Shown here in pieces: positions 14,265-21,735 of a DNA stretch of 32,665 nt. The notes under the pieces were generated by a model. It was not told the DNA's origin. It searched no databases and saw only the letters and a program-made list of their open reading frames with translations. Origin of the DNA: Gemmatimonadota bacterium (GTDB taxonomy: Bacteria; Gemmatimonadota; Gemmatimonadetes; Palauibacterales; Palauibacteraceae); contig JAOTZH010000022.1 in assembly GCA_029861425.1 (NCBI GenBank), positions 1 to 32,665 of the forward strand, given 5' to 3'. Position numbers and translations under genes: made by a program. Positions within the stretch are counted from its first letter, which is position 1; each line of letters starts with the position of its first letter.

Positions 14265-16256
14265 TCAGCCCCCGATGGGCATCGGGCAGTCCGTCAGCTC
14301 GTAGTGAGTGCGTGCGACGGCGAACTGACGGAGTGCCGCCCGGTAGGTCCGGGCGGTCGTGGCCTCGACACGGTCCGCGATGTCGGCGTGTCGTCTCTCG
14401 AGCCGTTGGCTCCCCTCGAGGACCCCACGGTACGCGAGATTCAACGGATTACACGTGGTGAGTTCCTCGTCGAACTCTTTTCGAAGCTCCTCGTATCGGT
14501 CGACTTCCACCCGGAAGATCGTCAGGGCGTTGTCGAACGCCGACACAGCCGGATCCTGGACCTGGAAGGAGTCCAGCGTGGGAGCCGCGACGATGTCCGG
14601 GGGCAGAGGAGACGGGATCGGCGCCGAGTCGTTGGCGTCGGCCCCGGCTGTCGGGGACTCGGCCTCCCCGTCCGCCAAGACATTCCGCGGGTCGAGTGCG
14701 CCGATGGCATCCCCTGCGGCCTCCTCGGGTGGGGTGGCACCGTCGCTCGTCGAGGTGGATACGTCTTCCTCGTTGGAAACCCCCTCGCCGCGCCCCTCGA
14801 TCACCGGCTCGTCGCTGGCGGGCTCGACCGTCTCGGTGCCCGAATCGACCGGCTCCCCGGGCTGCCCGAACAGATCGTTCGGCGAGAGCGAGAGCCCGGC
14901 GACCGCCGACTCGCCGTTCGACTCCGCCCCGTCGGCCGGAGCTCCGACCATCCGGGTGCCGACCCACCCTGCTCCCGCCAGCACCACCACGCCAGCGGCT
15001 GCGGCGACCATCTTCATGGCGGGGAGACGGCTCCGCCTCCGCGCCCCTCCCACGAGCGGTTTGGCCGCGGAGACCCCGGAACTGATCGGGATGACGCCAC
15101 CCGTCTCCTCCGTCCGCTTTCCCTCGCCCCCCGTCGGAGCGGCCTCCCGGGTGTCGATCACGGTCAACGACGGCCGGGTGTCCTCAGGGTCCACGTCCGA
15201 TGCGACGCCGTCATCAGCGGCCGGTGCCGGAGCGGGGGCGTCGGACCTGGCCTCCGGCCTCTCGTGCGCCGGCGCACCCAGCTCGCTGATCGTGCCCGGC
15301 CCGAGCGATCGGCCGACCGCCATCAACGACCGCTGGATCTGGACCTTCTCCCACTCGGCGTCGACTTCGTCCGTCGACGCCGGCTCTGCGGTTTCGGGTG
15401 TCTCCCGTCCCCGGTCCGGTGGCAGCTCGAGCAACGGAAGTCCGTCGATCGCCGGGCTCATCCGCTCGGGCGGCAACGGAGTCGATTCCACCTCGTCCAG
15501 GATGTCGGGAGCCGTCTGATCTCGATCCCTCGCGATGCTTGGCACTGGAGGCTCCGCAAGATCCCGAATGGTGGCGACGGTCACGGGAGCCTCCGTCTCT
15601 CCCGGCCGCACGACGCGGGTCTCGCTCTGATAGTTGGCCCACGTGAGAAGAGTCCGGCGCGCCGTCGAGCCCGGACGCGGGTCCTCCGCCGCGAGCTCGT
15701 AGAAGGGGGTGTACACCGAGCGGCTGAGCCCTTCAGGGTCCGTCCTCTGGAAGACGCCTCCCGCCAGACGATCGCTGGCCCCGGCCAGGATCAAGGCGAA
15801 CGCCCATGGCTCGGGGAACTCTCGCTCGTGGAACGTCGCCTCATCCGGGGCGAGGTAGAGCCCCGCTTGATGGTGCGTGCGATACCACCCGATGATCGAC
15901 GCATCGCCGACCGACGTCCGGGTGCGGGACACGGCCTCCACGAGGTCGTCCACGGCGGCGTCTTCGGCCACGGGGCTCCTGGAGGCGACTACCCGATCGA
16001 GGCGAGCCCAGCGGCGCGCGCACGTCGGATCCTCGAAGACCGTGCCCACGATCGCCCCGAACACGGGCGAAGCCGGGGCAGAGGCAAGCTGCGCATGAAT
16101 CTCGCCCAGTACCTGCTGGGTGAAGACGAGATCCACGATGGTGGTCGGCGCCGTCCCGCCCGAGAAGCGTCGCGGCACCCACTGGATGCAGTCGACGTAC
16201 GGAGGAGCGGACTGCGAGATCCCCCTCTGATCGGCCCTGTTCTCTGATTCGGACAC
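14265..16256 (-). CDS. Membrane protein with degenerate JAB/MPN (JAMM-like) domain
   Basis: The protein has 663 residues from a GTG at 16256. An ATG at 16346 would add 30 residues, but that stretch has A/T-rich third positions and no ribosome site. An MPN domain near residues 38-200 aligns over its full length with the neighbouring JAMM protein (VFTQQVLGEIHAQL, GWYRTHHQAGLYLAPDE, REFPEPWAFAL, GGVFQR). Catalytic positions are altered: Glu to Pro, first His to Arg (R126), Ser to Ala (A136), Asp to Glu (E139); only H128 remains. Then come a long Pro/Ala/acidic linker, RRRSR and one transmembrane helix (about 417-436). Another acidic linker leads to a helical C-terminal domain with two cysteines (C602, C657), presumably periplasmic. 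It is probably a non-catalytic partner of its paralogue. No name can be assigned. Confidence 0.75.
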   Translation of the reverse strand: MSESENRADQRGISQSAPPYVDCIQWVPRRFSGGTAPTTIVDLVFTQQVLGEIHAQLASAPASPVFGAIVGTVFEDPTCARRWARLDRVVASRSPVAEDAAVDDLVEAVSRTRTSVGDASIIGWYRTHHQAGLYLAPDEATFHEREFPEPWAFALILAGASDRLAGGVFQRTDPEGLSRSVYTPFYELAAEDPRPGSTARRTLLTWANYQSETRVVRPGETEAPVTVATIRDLAEPPVPSIARDRDQTAPDILDEVESTPLPPERMSPAIDGLPLLELPPDRGRETPETAEPASTDEVDAEWEKVQIQRSLMAVGRSLGPGTISELGAPAHERPEARSDAPAPAPAADDGVASDVDPEDTRPSLTVIDTREAAPTGGEGKRTEETGGVIPISSGVSAAKPLVGGARRRSRLPAMKMVAAAAGVVVLAGAGWVGTRMVGAPADGAESNGESAVAGLSLSPNDLFGQPGEPVDSGTETVEPASDEPVIEGRGEGVSNEEDVSTSTSDGATPPEEAAGDAIGALDPRNVLADGEAESPTAGADANDSAPIPSPLPPDIVAAPTLDSFQVQDPAVSAFDNALTIFRVEVDRYEELRKEFDEELTTCNPLNLAYRGVLEGSQRLERRHADIADRVEATTARTYRAALRQFAVARTHYELTDCPMPIGG

Positions 16257-16389
16257 GCAATGCGCAACTTTTTCCGGAGTCTCTGAATTTCGTGAAGAGA
16301 CCGCCAGGCCGTGCCCTCCCGGGTCGAACGACCGAACCCCTGTCATCAGCGGGAGTTACGGTGCCGACGATCGGAGTGGCCTGCACACG

Positions 16390-16410
16390 CCCTCTCCTGT
16401 CCGAAGAGGG
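16390..16410 (-). terminator. Weak hairpin between the two JAMM-domain genes
   Basis: CCCTCT (16390-16395) and AGAGGG (16405-16410) form a perfect 6-bp stem with a 9-nt loop. It lies 20 nt past the stop of the upstream gene on the minus strand. It may attenuate rather than end transcription into the paralogue. There is no T-run. Confidence 0.25.
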
Positions 16411-16429
16411 AAGGGGGCAAGACTGGTGC

Positions 16430-18715
16430 TCAGGAAGGAGGGAGAGCTCCCGCGGACGGATCCTGCGGCGCCATCCCGGGGGGAAACTCACAGTCCGACA
16501 CGGCGAAGCGTCCGCGGGCGGCCACGAACTCGGCGTCGAGGCCGGCGAACCGGTCGCCCAGCTCGGGGGCCGTGGCGACGTAGGACCCGAGCGTTGAATG
16601 CGCAGCGGCCAGCGTCTCGAGGCTCGAACCGAGCCCGGCACAGTCCGTCTGGCCCAGCCTGAAGGCGACCATCCCCTGGCGAAACGTCTGCAGCGCCGTG
16701 AGGAACTGATCCGCGAGGGTGATGAACTCGGGCGTCGGTGGCGCCACGGTGGGCGGGGCGGCCACCGGCCGGTCGGGCGCGCGAGCCACGTCGCCGCCAG
16801 TGAAGAACACCGTTCGCACGACCAATACGGCCAGGATGAGCCCCGCGGCGACCAGGGCGCGCCGGATCTGCGTCTTCGTCGGTCGCCATCCCGTGTCTTC
16901 CGCGAGTATAACGACAGGAATGGCTGCTTCCGGATCGGTGTCCGGAGCGTAGGAGGGTGTCACGTAGGTAGGGCCCCGTGCGCCGGCCGGTCTGGGGCCG
17001 GTGGGTGCCGTGGACGCCGGTGCAGATTCCGCCGTCTGCCGGGTGGCGCTCGCCCTGGCCTCTTCGACCGCCTCCTCGCCCTCGCCAGCTTCCTCCGTCG
17101 GCTCGGCCGCGGGCTCCCGGGTCCCCTCGGCCGCGGACACGTCGGTCGCGGCGTCTTCCTCTGCTACGCTTTCGGGCTCCGGATCGACCTTCGCTTCCTC
17201 CTCACCCGAGGCGCGGGCGGCGAGCGTGTCGCCGATCAGCCCGAGAAGCCAATCCATCGACCCGGAGCCGTCCACTTCGGAGGGCTCCGGCTCGAAGGTC
17301 GGGACAAGCTCGAAACGTGATTGTGACCTCTCCGGCGGCGTCGCGACGGCATCTCCGGATCCCCCGTCGTCAGCCTGAGCCGTGGCCTCCGCCTCGTCGT
17401 CCCGACTCACGGGGCCTTCGTCGGCCTCGGTCTCGAACGGATGCGGCCCCCAGACCGCCTCCTTGAAGTCGGAGCTGTACCAGGCCCCGCCCTCCGCACC
17501 TTCCTCCGTCGGCTCGGCGGTTGCCGGCTCCTCGGGAGGTGCCTCGTCGCTCGCCTGCCGGGATGCAGGTGGCTTCTTCTTGCGCGCGGCGGTCTTCTTC
17601 TTCCTTCGCTTCCTCGCAGACTCCTCGTCGTCGAGCGAGAACTCAGACTCGAAAACGACCGGGTCCTTTTGCAGACGCACGGCGTCGGCGAAGTCGTCCG
17701 CGGCTAGCGGGGCGTCGTCTGGCCGGCCGGGTCCGGCACGCTTCTCGGAAGTCTCCGGACGCCAGGAACGTCCTCCCAGGGAGCCCTTTCGTTTCGGCTG
17801 CGCACCTGGAGCGACGGATCCGCCCTGGGTTGGCAGGTCGACGCCTTCTCCGTGGGCTTTCGCCTTCCACTTCTTCTGTCTGGTCGACGCCCCGGGCCAA
17901 TTCGCCTTGATCACGCTGACCGCTTCACCCGCCCTGTAGTTCTGCCAGTCCACGACCGACGGTCGAAGCCCTTTTAGGAGCTTTGCGTCCAGCTCGACGA
18001 TCTCGTGGAACGGCGCCAGCCCCTTTCGAAACAGCCGGGCGCGGCGGCTCCGCTGGATAAACCCTCCGATGATGCCGCGCGACGAGGAGGCGATGACCAG
18101 CGCGCAGTGCCATGGCTCGGGGAAGAACTCTTCCTGCAGGTGGAGATCCCACTCCGAGAGCCGGAGTCCGAGCACACCGTGGCGGTGATACCAGCCCAGC
18201 ACCTCTCCACGACGATGCCGCGCCTCCCGGGTCGCGGCCACCCACGCGTGGCGGAACCGGTCGAACTCGTTTGCGGGCGGGAGGTCCTGTGTCTCCCGCC
18301 TTACCGAGTCGATCACGATGTACGGCGCCTCGGCCCAGGGGCAGTAGGCGACCTGGCCGATCAGGAATCCGAAGGGCTCGCCGCTCGTGGCCGTTATCAG
18401 GTGCTGTCGTACCTCCGACAACACCGACTGGGAGACGAATAGCTCGTAGTTCTTGTCGACGGCGCGGGCGTCTTCCTGACCAGCGGGCGCCCAGGCGATC
18501 GACCGCGAGTAGGGCTTCGGTCGCTTGCGGAACGGGAGCTTGTCCGGCCACTCACGTGGCAGGGTCGGCTCGGGTGTCTCCAACATGTGAGCTTCGGCGC
18601 CGTCGGGACGACGACTGAAAAGTGCCGCGACGACGTCGCTGGCTCTCTTGAAGCTGGCTTCCACCGATCCACTCCGCGAACGGACGCTGGGGGGGAGTCG
18701 TTCGTCGCCCGTCAT
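16430..18715 (-). CDS. Membrane-anchored JAMM (JAB1/MPN) metalloprotease-domain protein
   Basis: The protein has 761 residues from the ATG at 18715-18713. The open frame continues into the antisense of a tRNA, so longer starts are rejected. The MPN domain (about 90-265) has a complete JAMM signature: E113 in SGEPFG, then H177 and H179 in GWYHRHG, seven residues, S187, two residues, D190. This is the zinc-isopeptidase/peptidase signature of Rpn11, CSN5 and bacterial JAB proteins. A very basic patch (RKRRKKK, AARKKK, about 368-381) and a roughly 200-residue Glu/Ala/Pro linker follow. After TQIRR comes one transmembrane helix (about 618-638), then a C-terminal helical domain with C692 and C742, probably periplasmic. 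The topology puts the JAMM domain in the cytoplasm. The substrate is unknown; no ubiquitin-like, E1 or E2 gene is visible nearby. Confidence 0.82.
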   Translation of the reverse strand: MTGDERLPPSVRSRSGSVEASFKRASDVVAALFSRRPDGAEAHMLETPEPTLPREWPDKLPFRKRPKPYSRSIAWAPAGQEDARAVDKNYELFVSQSVLSEVRQHLITATSGEPFGFLIGQVAYCPWAEAPYIVIDSVRRETQDLPPANEFDRFRHAWVAATREARHRRGEVLGWYHRHGVLGLRLSEWDLHLQEEFFPEPWHCALVIASSSRGIIGGFIQRSRRARLFRKGLAPFHEIVELDAKLLKGLRPSVVDWQNYRAGEAVSVIKANWPGASTRQKKWKAKAHGEGVDLPTQGGSVAPGAQPKRKGSLGGRSWRPETSEKRAGPGRPDDAPLAADDFADAVRLQKDPVVFESEFSLDDEESARKRRKKKTAARKKKPPASRQASDEAPPEEPATAEPTEEGAEGGAWYSSDFKEAVWGPHPFETEADEGPVSRDDEAEATAQADDGGSGDAVATPPERSQSRFELVPTFEPEPSEVDGSGSMDWLLGLIGDTLAARASGEEEAKVDPEPESVAEEDAATDVSAAEGTREPAAEPTEEAGEGEEAVEEARASATRQTAESAPASTAPTGPRPAGARGPTYVTPSYAPDTDPEAAIPVVILAEDTGWRPTKTQIRRALVAAGLILAVLVVRTVFFTGGDVARAPDRPVAAPPTVAPPTPEFITLADQFLTALQTFRQGMVAFRLGQTDCAGLGSSLETLAAAHSTLGSYVATAPELGDRFAGLDAEFVAARGRFAVSDCEFPPGMAPQDPSAGALPPS

Positions 18716-18841
18716 CGGCAGAATATCCCGACGCGGACCGGGGACCCGCAAGTTTTTCGGGGGACGCGACGCTGGTGCCCTGTCCGTTGGGCGCGCATTA
18801 TCGCGGCCCCGGAGCGACGACGGTCGCGCCGGTCGCAGTCC

Positions 18842-18915
18842 GGCCCCGTAGCTCAGGTGGATAGAGCGCGGGATTCCTAATCCCGAGGCCGCAGGTTCGA
18901 GTCCTGCCGGGGTCA
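18842..18915 (+). tRNA. tRNA-Arg (anticodon CCT)
   Basis: This is a full cloverleaf. The acceptor stem GGCCCCG/CGGGGTC (one G-T pair) spans 18842-18848 and 18908-18914. The D arm is GCTC...GAGC. The anticodon stem CGGGA/TCCCG has loop TTCCTAA, giving anticodon CCT (reads AGG). The variable loop is AGGCC, and the T arm GCAGG/CCTGC has loop TTCGAGT. The discriminator is A18915, and CCA is not encoded. It stands alone between two minus-strand genes. No integrase or direct-repeat attachment site is seen beside it. Confidence 0.95.
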
Positions 18916-19001
18916 TTCCTACGACACATGGGGTCGACTCGCATCAGCGAGGAAGCAGGATGTCGGATCCGGTCCCCCCACCCGTCGCCTCGAGGGCGCG
19001 A

Positions 19002-20270
19002 TCATTCGTGGGCGAAGCGTCGGAATGCGAGGGTCGCACTGAGGCCGATGACTCCGAAGGCGGCGACGGCGGCAAACACATGCTGGTGTCCGAGGATGCC
19101 CGGTGATCGGTCGAGCAACACTCCCATCAACGGGCCCATGAAGACGTCCGGAGTAAAGCCTATGACCGAGACGAGGCCGATCGCGCTACCCGTCATGGCC
19201 AGAGGCACGGCCCCCTCCGCGAGCAGTGCGAAGTAGATGCCGCGGAGGGCGTAGATGCCCACGCTCGTCGTGATGATCGTGGCGATGAACATCCACGGGA
19301 CGGTAGGTACGGCGCCCAGCGCGATAACGAGACTCCCGCCGGTCAAGGCAGCGAATCCCCACAGGATCACGCGAGAAGAACTCGATCGATCCGCGAGATA
19401 GCCGGCAGCGACGGCGGTGACCGCGCGAGTCCAGAACGATAGGGTGCCGATCCCCGCAGCCTGGACGTCGTTGAAGCCGAGCACGTCGTGCGCGAGAAGC
19501 GAAAAATCGTCTGTCGCCTTATAGCCCACGTACGCGCACACGATGATGATTGCATGGAGCCAGACGACCGGCATCCGCGCCGCCTGCCGCACCCCGTCGA
19601 GAGAAAGGCCGCGTTCGGCCGCCCCGTCCGGATTGGGGTCGTTGTCCGGCACGACGGCCCAGACGACCAGGGCGATGAGAAGTGTCACTCCGGTGAAGAA
19701 CCAGATCACCATGCGGAAGGAGGCCGCACGCTGGTCCGGGGAAGCCAGTTCAACCTCTCCGGGGAGTGCCGCAGCGAACAGGAGCACGGACACGGACGCG
19801 ATGACGGCGGCGAGCAGACCGCGCCCACCGTCGAGAAGACCGTACGCAAGCCCCTGTCGAGATGCGCCGCCCCATTCCCTCGTTGCACGCAGCATCGCCG
19901 CCCAAAAGAGGAGAATCGTCGTCAGGCCCCAGGCGCCCCACAGCCAGTTCATCACGCGCGGCGTTGGGATTCCCGCGAGTAGCAGCCCACCCAGGCCCGT
20001 CCCGACGAGCGCTAGCGCCATCAACCGCCGGGCGGAATAGCGATCTGCCAGCGGGCCGCCTGCGAAGTAGGCGACCATTGCGACGACACCGTAGACCGAA
20101 AAGGCCGTGCCGAGCTGCAGGTTGGTGATTCCAAAGACATCGAGGAGCGTGGGCCGAAACACTCGGGCGAGCACGAAGGGAAGCAGGAACACGGCCTCGC
20201 CCGCGAGAATGAGGGCCGCGAGAACCAGCCCACGACGGGGTCCGGACAGATCGGTGAGGGATCGACTCAT
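19002..20270 (-). CDS. Major facilitator superfamily transporter
   Basis: The protein has 422 residues from the ATG at 20270-20268, with GGAGG about 11 nt upstream; the 15-residue extension in the open frame lacks support. It has about twelve hydrophobic helices. Loop 2-3 carries the MFS motif A variant GGPLADRYSARRLMAL, repeated weakly after helix 8 as AAGYLADRSSSSRVI. The central cytoplasmic loop is acidic (VVPDNDPNPDGAAERG). Overall pattern fits the 12-helix sugar-acid/organic-anion MFS transporters, but the substrate cannot be inferred. It is divergent from the truncated M20 peptidase, with a 105-bp intergenic region. Confidence 0.88.
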   Translation of the reverse strand: MSRSLTDLSGPRRGLVLAALILAGEAVFLLPFVLARVFRPTLLDVFGITNLQLGTAFSVYGVVAMVAYFAGGPLADRYSARRLMALALVGTGLGGLLLAGIPTPRVMNWLWGAWGLTTILLFWAAMLRATREWGGASRQGLAYGLLDGGRGLLAAVIASVSVLLFAAALPGEVELASPDQRAASFRMVIWFFTGVTLLIALVVWAVVPDNDPNPDGAAERGLSLDGVRQAARMPVVWLHAIIIVCAYVGYKATDDFSLLAHDVLGFNDVQAAGIGTLSFWTRAVTAVAAGYLADRSSSSRVILWGFAALTGGSLVIALGAVPTVPWMFIATIITTSVGIYALRGIYFALLAEGAVPLAMTGSAIGLVSVIGFTPDVFMGPLMGVLLDRSPGILGHQHVFAAVAAFGVIGLSATLAFRRFAHE

Positions 20271-20375
20271 CGGGTTGCCGGCCTCCAGTCCGGGGGGTCG
20301 GCAGCCGTGGCGCACGAGAAGACTCCGAGGTCAGCCTGCTCGCTCGGTCCGTGTACGAACTGAACCAGAGGCTCC

Positions 20376-20801
20376 ATGTCTTCCACCCTTCAATGCCGAT
20401 GCGCCCGGATCGTTGCCGCGATGTGGCTCGTCGGAGCGGCGGGTGCGGACGGGGCCCGCGCGCAGTCCTCCGCCAGCGAGGTCGATCGAGCGCTGGCGGA
20501 CTGGGTTGAAGCCCACCGGGGCGACGCCGTGACGCTATTGGAGGATCTCACCAACATCAACAGCGATACGCTGAACGGAACGGGGGTGAAGGCAGTGGCC
20601 GATGTCCTCGCTCCTCGATTCGCCGCCCTGGGTTTCGAAGTGCGCTGGATCGACGGCTCGGCATTCGGGCGCGGCGTTCTCCGAGCGGTGACCGAGTCGC
20701 GCACCAATGCCCCCCCGCCCGGCGTCTTGCGACGCGGTGCTCGAGCGTTCTACCTGCATCAACTGCAAGAAACACCGTCTCGAACCAGGAGCCAGCGTTG
20801 A
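20376..20801 (+). pseudogene. Truncated M20-family peptidase (N-terminal remnant)
   Basis: The open frame gives 141 residues, starting at an ATG with AGAGG upstream. The N-terminus is a signal peptide (VAAMWLVGAAGADGARAQ). Residues about 33-101 (LADWVEAHRGDAVTLLEDL, NINSDTLNGTGVKAVADVL, FAALGFEVRWIDG, FGRG) match the start of M20 glutamate-carboxypeptidase-like enzymes. At the point where these enzymes continue with the zinc-binding HxD segment, near base 20675, the similarity stops. A Pro/Arg-rich tail of about 40 residues follows. All metal ligands and the dimerisation domain are missing, consistent with an internal deletion. The frame ends TTGA, overlapping the TTG start of the esterase gene. 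Confidence 0.6.
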
Positions 20802-21589
20802 TCTCGTCTCACGTCCCGGATGTCTCGCGTCGCGAGTTCGTGCGTGCCGGGCTGGCCGCTCTCGCGGCCACCGCGACAGTGGGGTGCGGCGGCGTGACCC
20901 AACCCGCGGCCCAGCAGGGCCCGGGCAGCGCGAGGCTCTCGGCTCGCCCCGGGACACCGACGGGGTCACCCACCCTCGGTGAGTCGCCTCTGGGTCTCGG
21001 CGCGCCGCGGGACGGGTGGCTGTATGTCCCGTCGACGTACGATACACAGACGCCCACACCGTTGCTCGTCCTGCTTCACGGGGCGACCGGTGCGGCCGAC
21101 AACTGGCTCAACTATCAGGCTCGTGGCGAAGCGAGCGGCGTCATCATTCTCGCGATCGACTCGAGGGATCGAACGTGGGACATCATCCAGACGCGGTTCA
21201 GCCACGACATCGCGTTCATGGACAGCGCGCTCGGGCAGACCTTCGGGCTATGCAATATCGACCCGACGCGCCTCGCGTTGGGCGGGTTTTCCGACGGGGC
21301 GTCCTACGCCCTCTCCGTCGGCCTCTCCAACGGCGACCTGTTCTCACACGTCGTGGCCTTCTCCCCCGGTTTCGTCATCACCCCTACCCGGGCCGGCCTT
21401 CCCCGCGTGTACATCTCACACGGGGATGCCGACACGATTCTCCCCGTGAACCTCAGCCGGGATGACATCGTGCCGGATTTGAGGGCCGACGGGTATGACG
21501 TCACGTTCGACAACTTCGACGGGCCGCACACGGTGCCGCCCGAGGTCGCCGACCGCGCGTTCGAGTGGCTGCTCGGTATGGGAGCGTAA
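20798..21589 (+). CDS. Alpha/beta hydrolase (phospholipase/carboxylesterase or PHB-depolymerase-like), Tat/lipoprotein signal
   Basis: The protein has 263 residues from a TTG at 20798, supported by AGGAG about 7 nt upstream and a perfect leader. SRREFVRAGLAALAA is a twin-arginine signal, followed by lipobox-like TVGC (Cys32), so export as a folded lipoprotein is likely. The hydrolase core has LLVLLHGATGAADNW (oxyanion region), nucleophile elbow GGFSDGAS (S165), acid in HGDADTILPV (D212) and FDGPHTVP (H244). These fit the LpqC/phospholipase-carboxylesterase group acting on short esters at the cell surface. Its start overlaps the end of the M20 remnant by 4 nt. Confidence 0.85.
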   Translation: MISSHVPDVSRREFVRAGLAALAATATVGCGGVTQPAAQQGPGSARLSARPGTPTGSPTLGESPLGLGAPRDGWLYVPSTYDTQTPTPLLVLLHGATGAADNWLNYQARGEASGVIILAIDSRDRTWDIIQTRFSHDIAFMDSALGQTFGLCNIDPTRLALGGFSDGASYALSVGLSNGDLFSHVVAFSPGFVITPTRAGLPRVYISHGDADTILPVNLSRDDIVPDLRADGYDVTFDNFDGPHTVPPEVADRAFEWLLGMGA

Positions 21590-21697
21590 TTCAGCGAACC
21601 TCGCGGGCTTGCCATGAAGGCGCCCCCATGCGTGCGAGCAGATCGCGTCTTTCGGCCCGGGGTGGAACCGCGTATCACGTGTGACGTATTGTCCGGG

Positions 21698-21714
21698 GTG
21701 ATCGAACGGATCAC
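21698..21714. promoter_or_regulatory. Palindrome in the esterase/M23 intergenic region
   Basis: GTGATC (21698-21703) and GATCAC (21709-21714) are perfect inverted arms around GAACG, 21 bp before the M23 gene start. A smaller inverted TCAC-GT-GTGA element lies just upstream (about 21675-21684). They could be operator half-sites or a short terminator for the esterase. Nothing else stands out in this 146-bp gap. Confidence 0.28.
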
Positions 21715-21735
21715 GGGACGCCACACGAGATCTGA

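Noticed and set aside
13992-16247. Plus-strand open frame of 751 codons opposite the degenerate JAMM gene
   Set aside because: The minus-strand reading aligns with its neighbour in domain order and motif, which a shadow frame would not. The plus frame is Arg-rich and domainless.
14265-18715. JAMM pair as part of a ubiquitin-like conjugation or CBASS-type defence system
   Set aside because: No ubiquitin-like protein, E1, E2, cyclase or effector gene is present in the window, and neighbours are metabolic. The link cannot be supported here.
16430-18715. JAMM protein as a RadC family member
   Set aside because: RadC is a short soluble protein with an N-terminal helix-hairpin-helix region. This protein is 761 residues with a membrane helix and lacks that region.
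18842-18915. tRNA-Arg as an integration site of a mobile element
   Set aside because: No integrase, no direct repeat of the tRNA 3' end and no change in base composition is visible on either side.
20376-20801. A complete, working M20 peptidase
   Set aside because: The zinc-binding HxD, Glu and downstream ligand motifs are absent in all frames after 20675.
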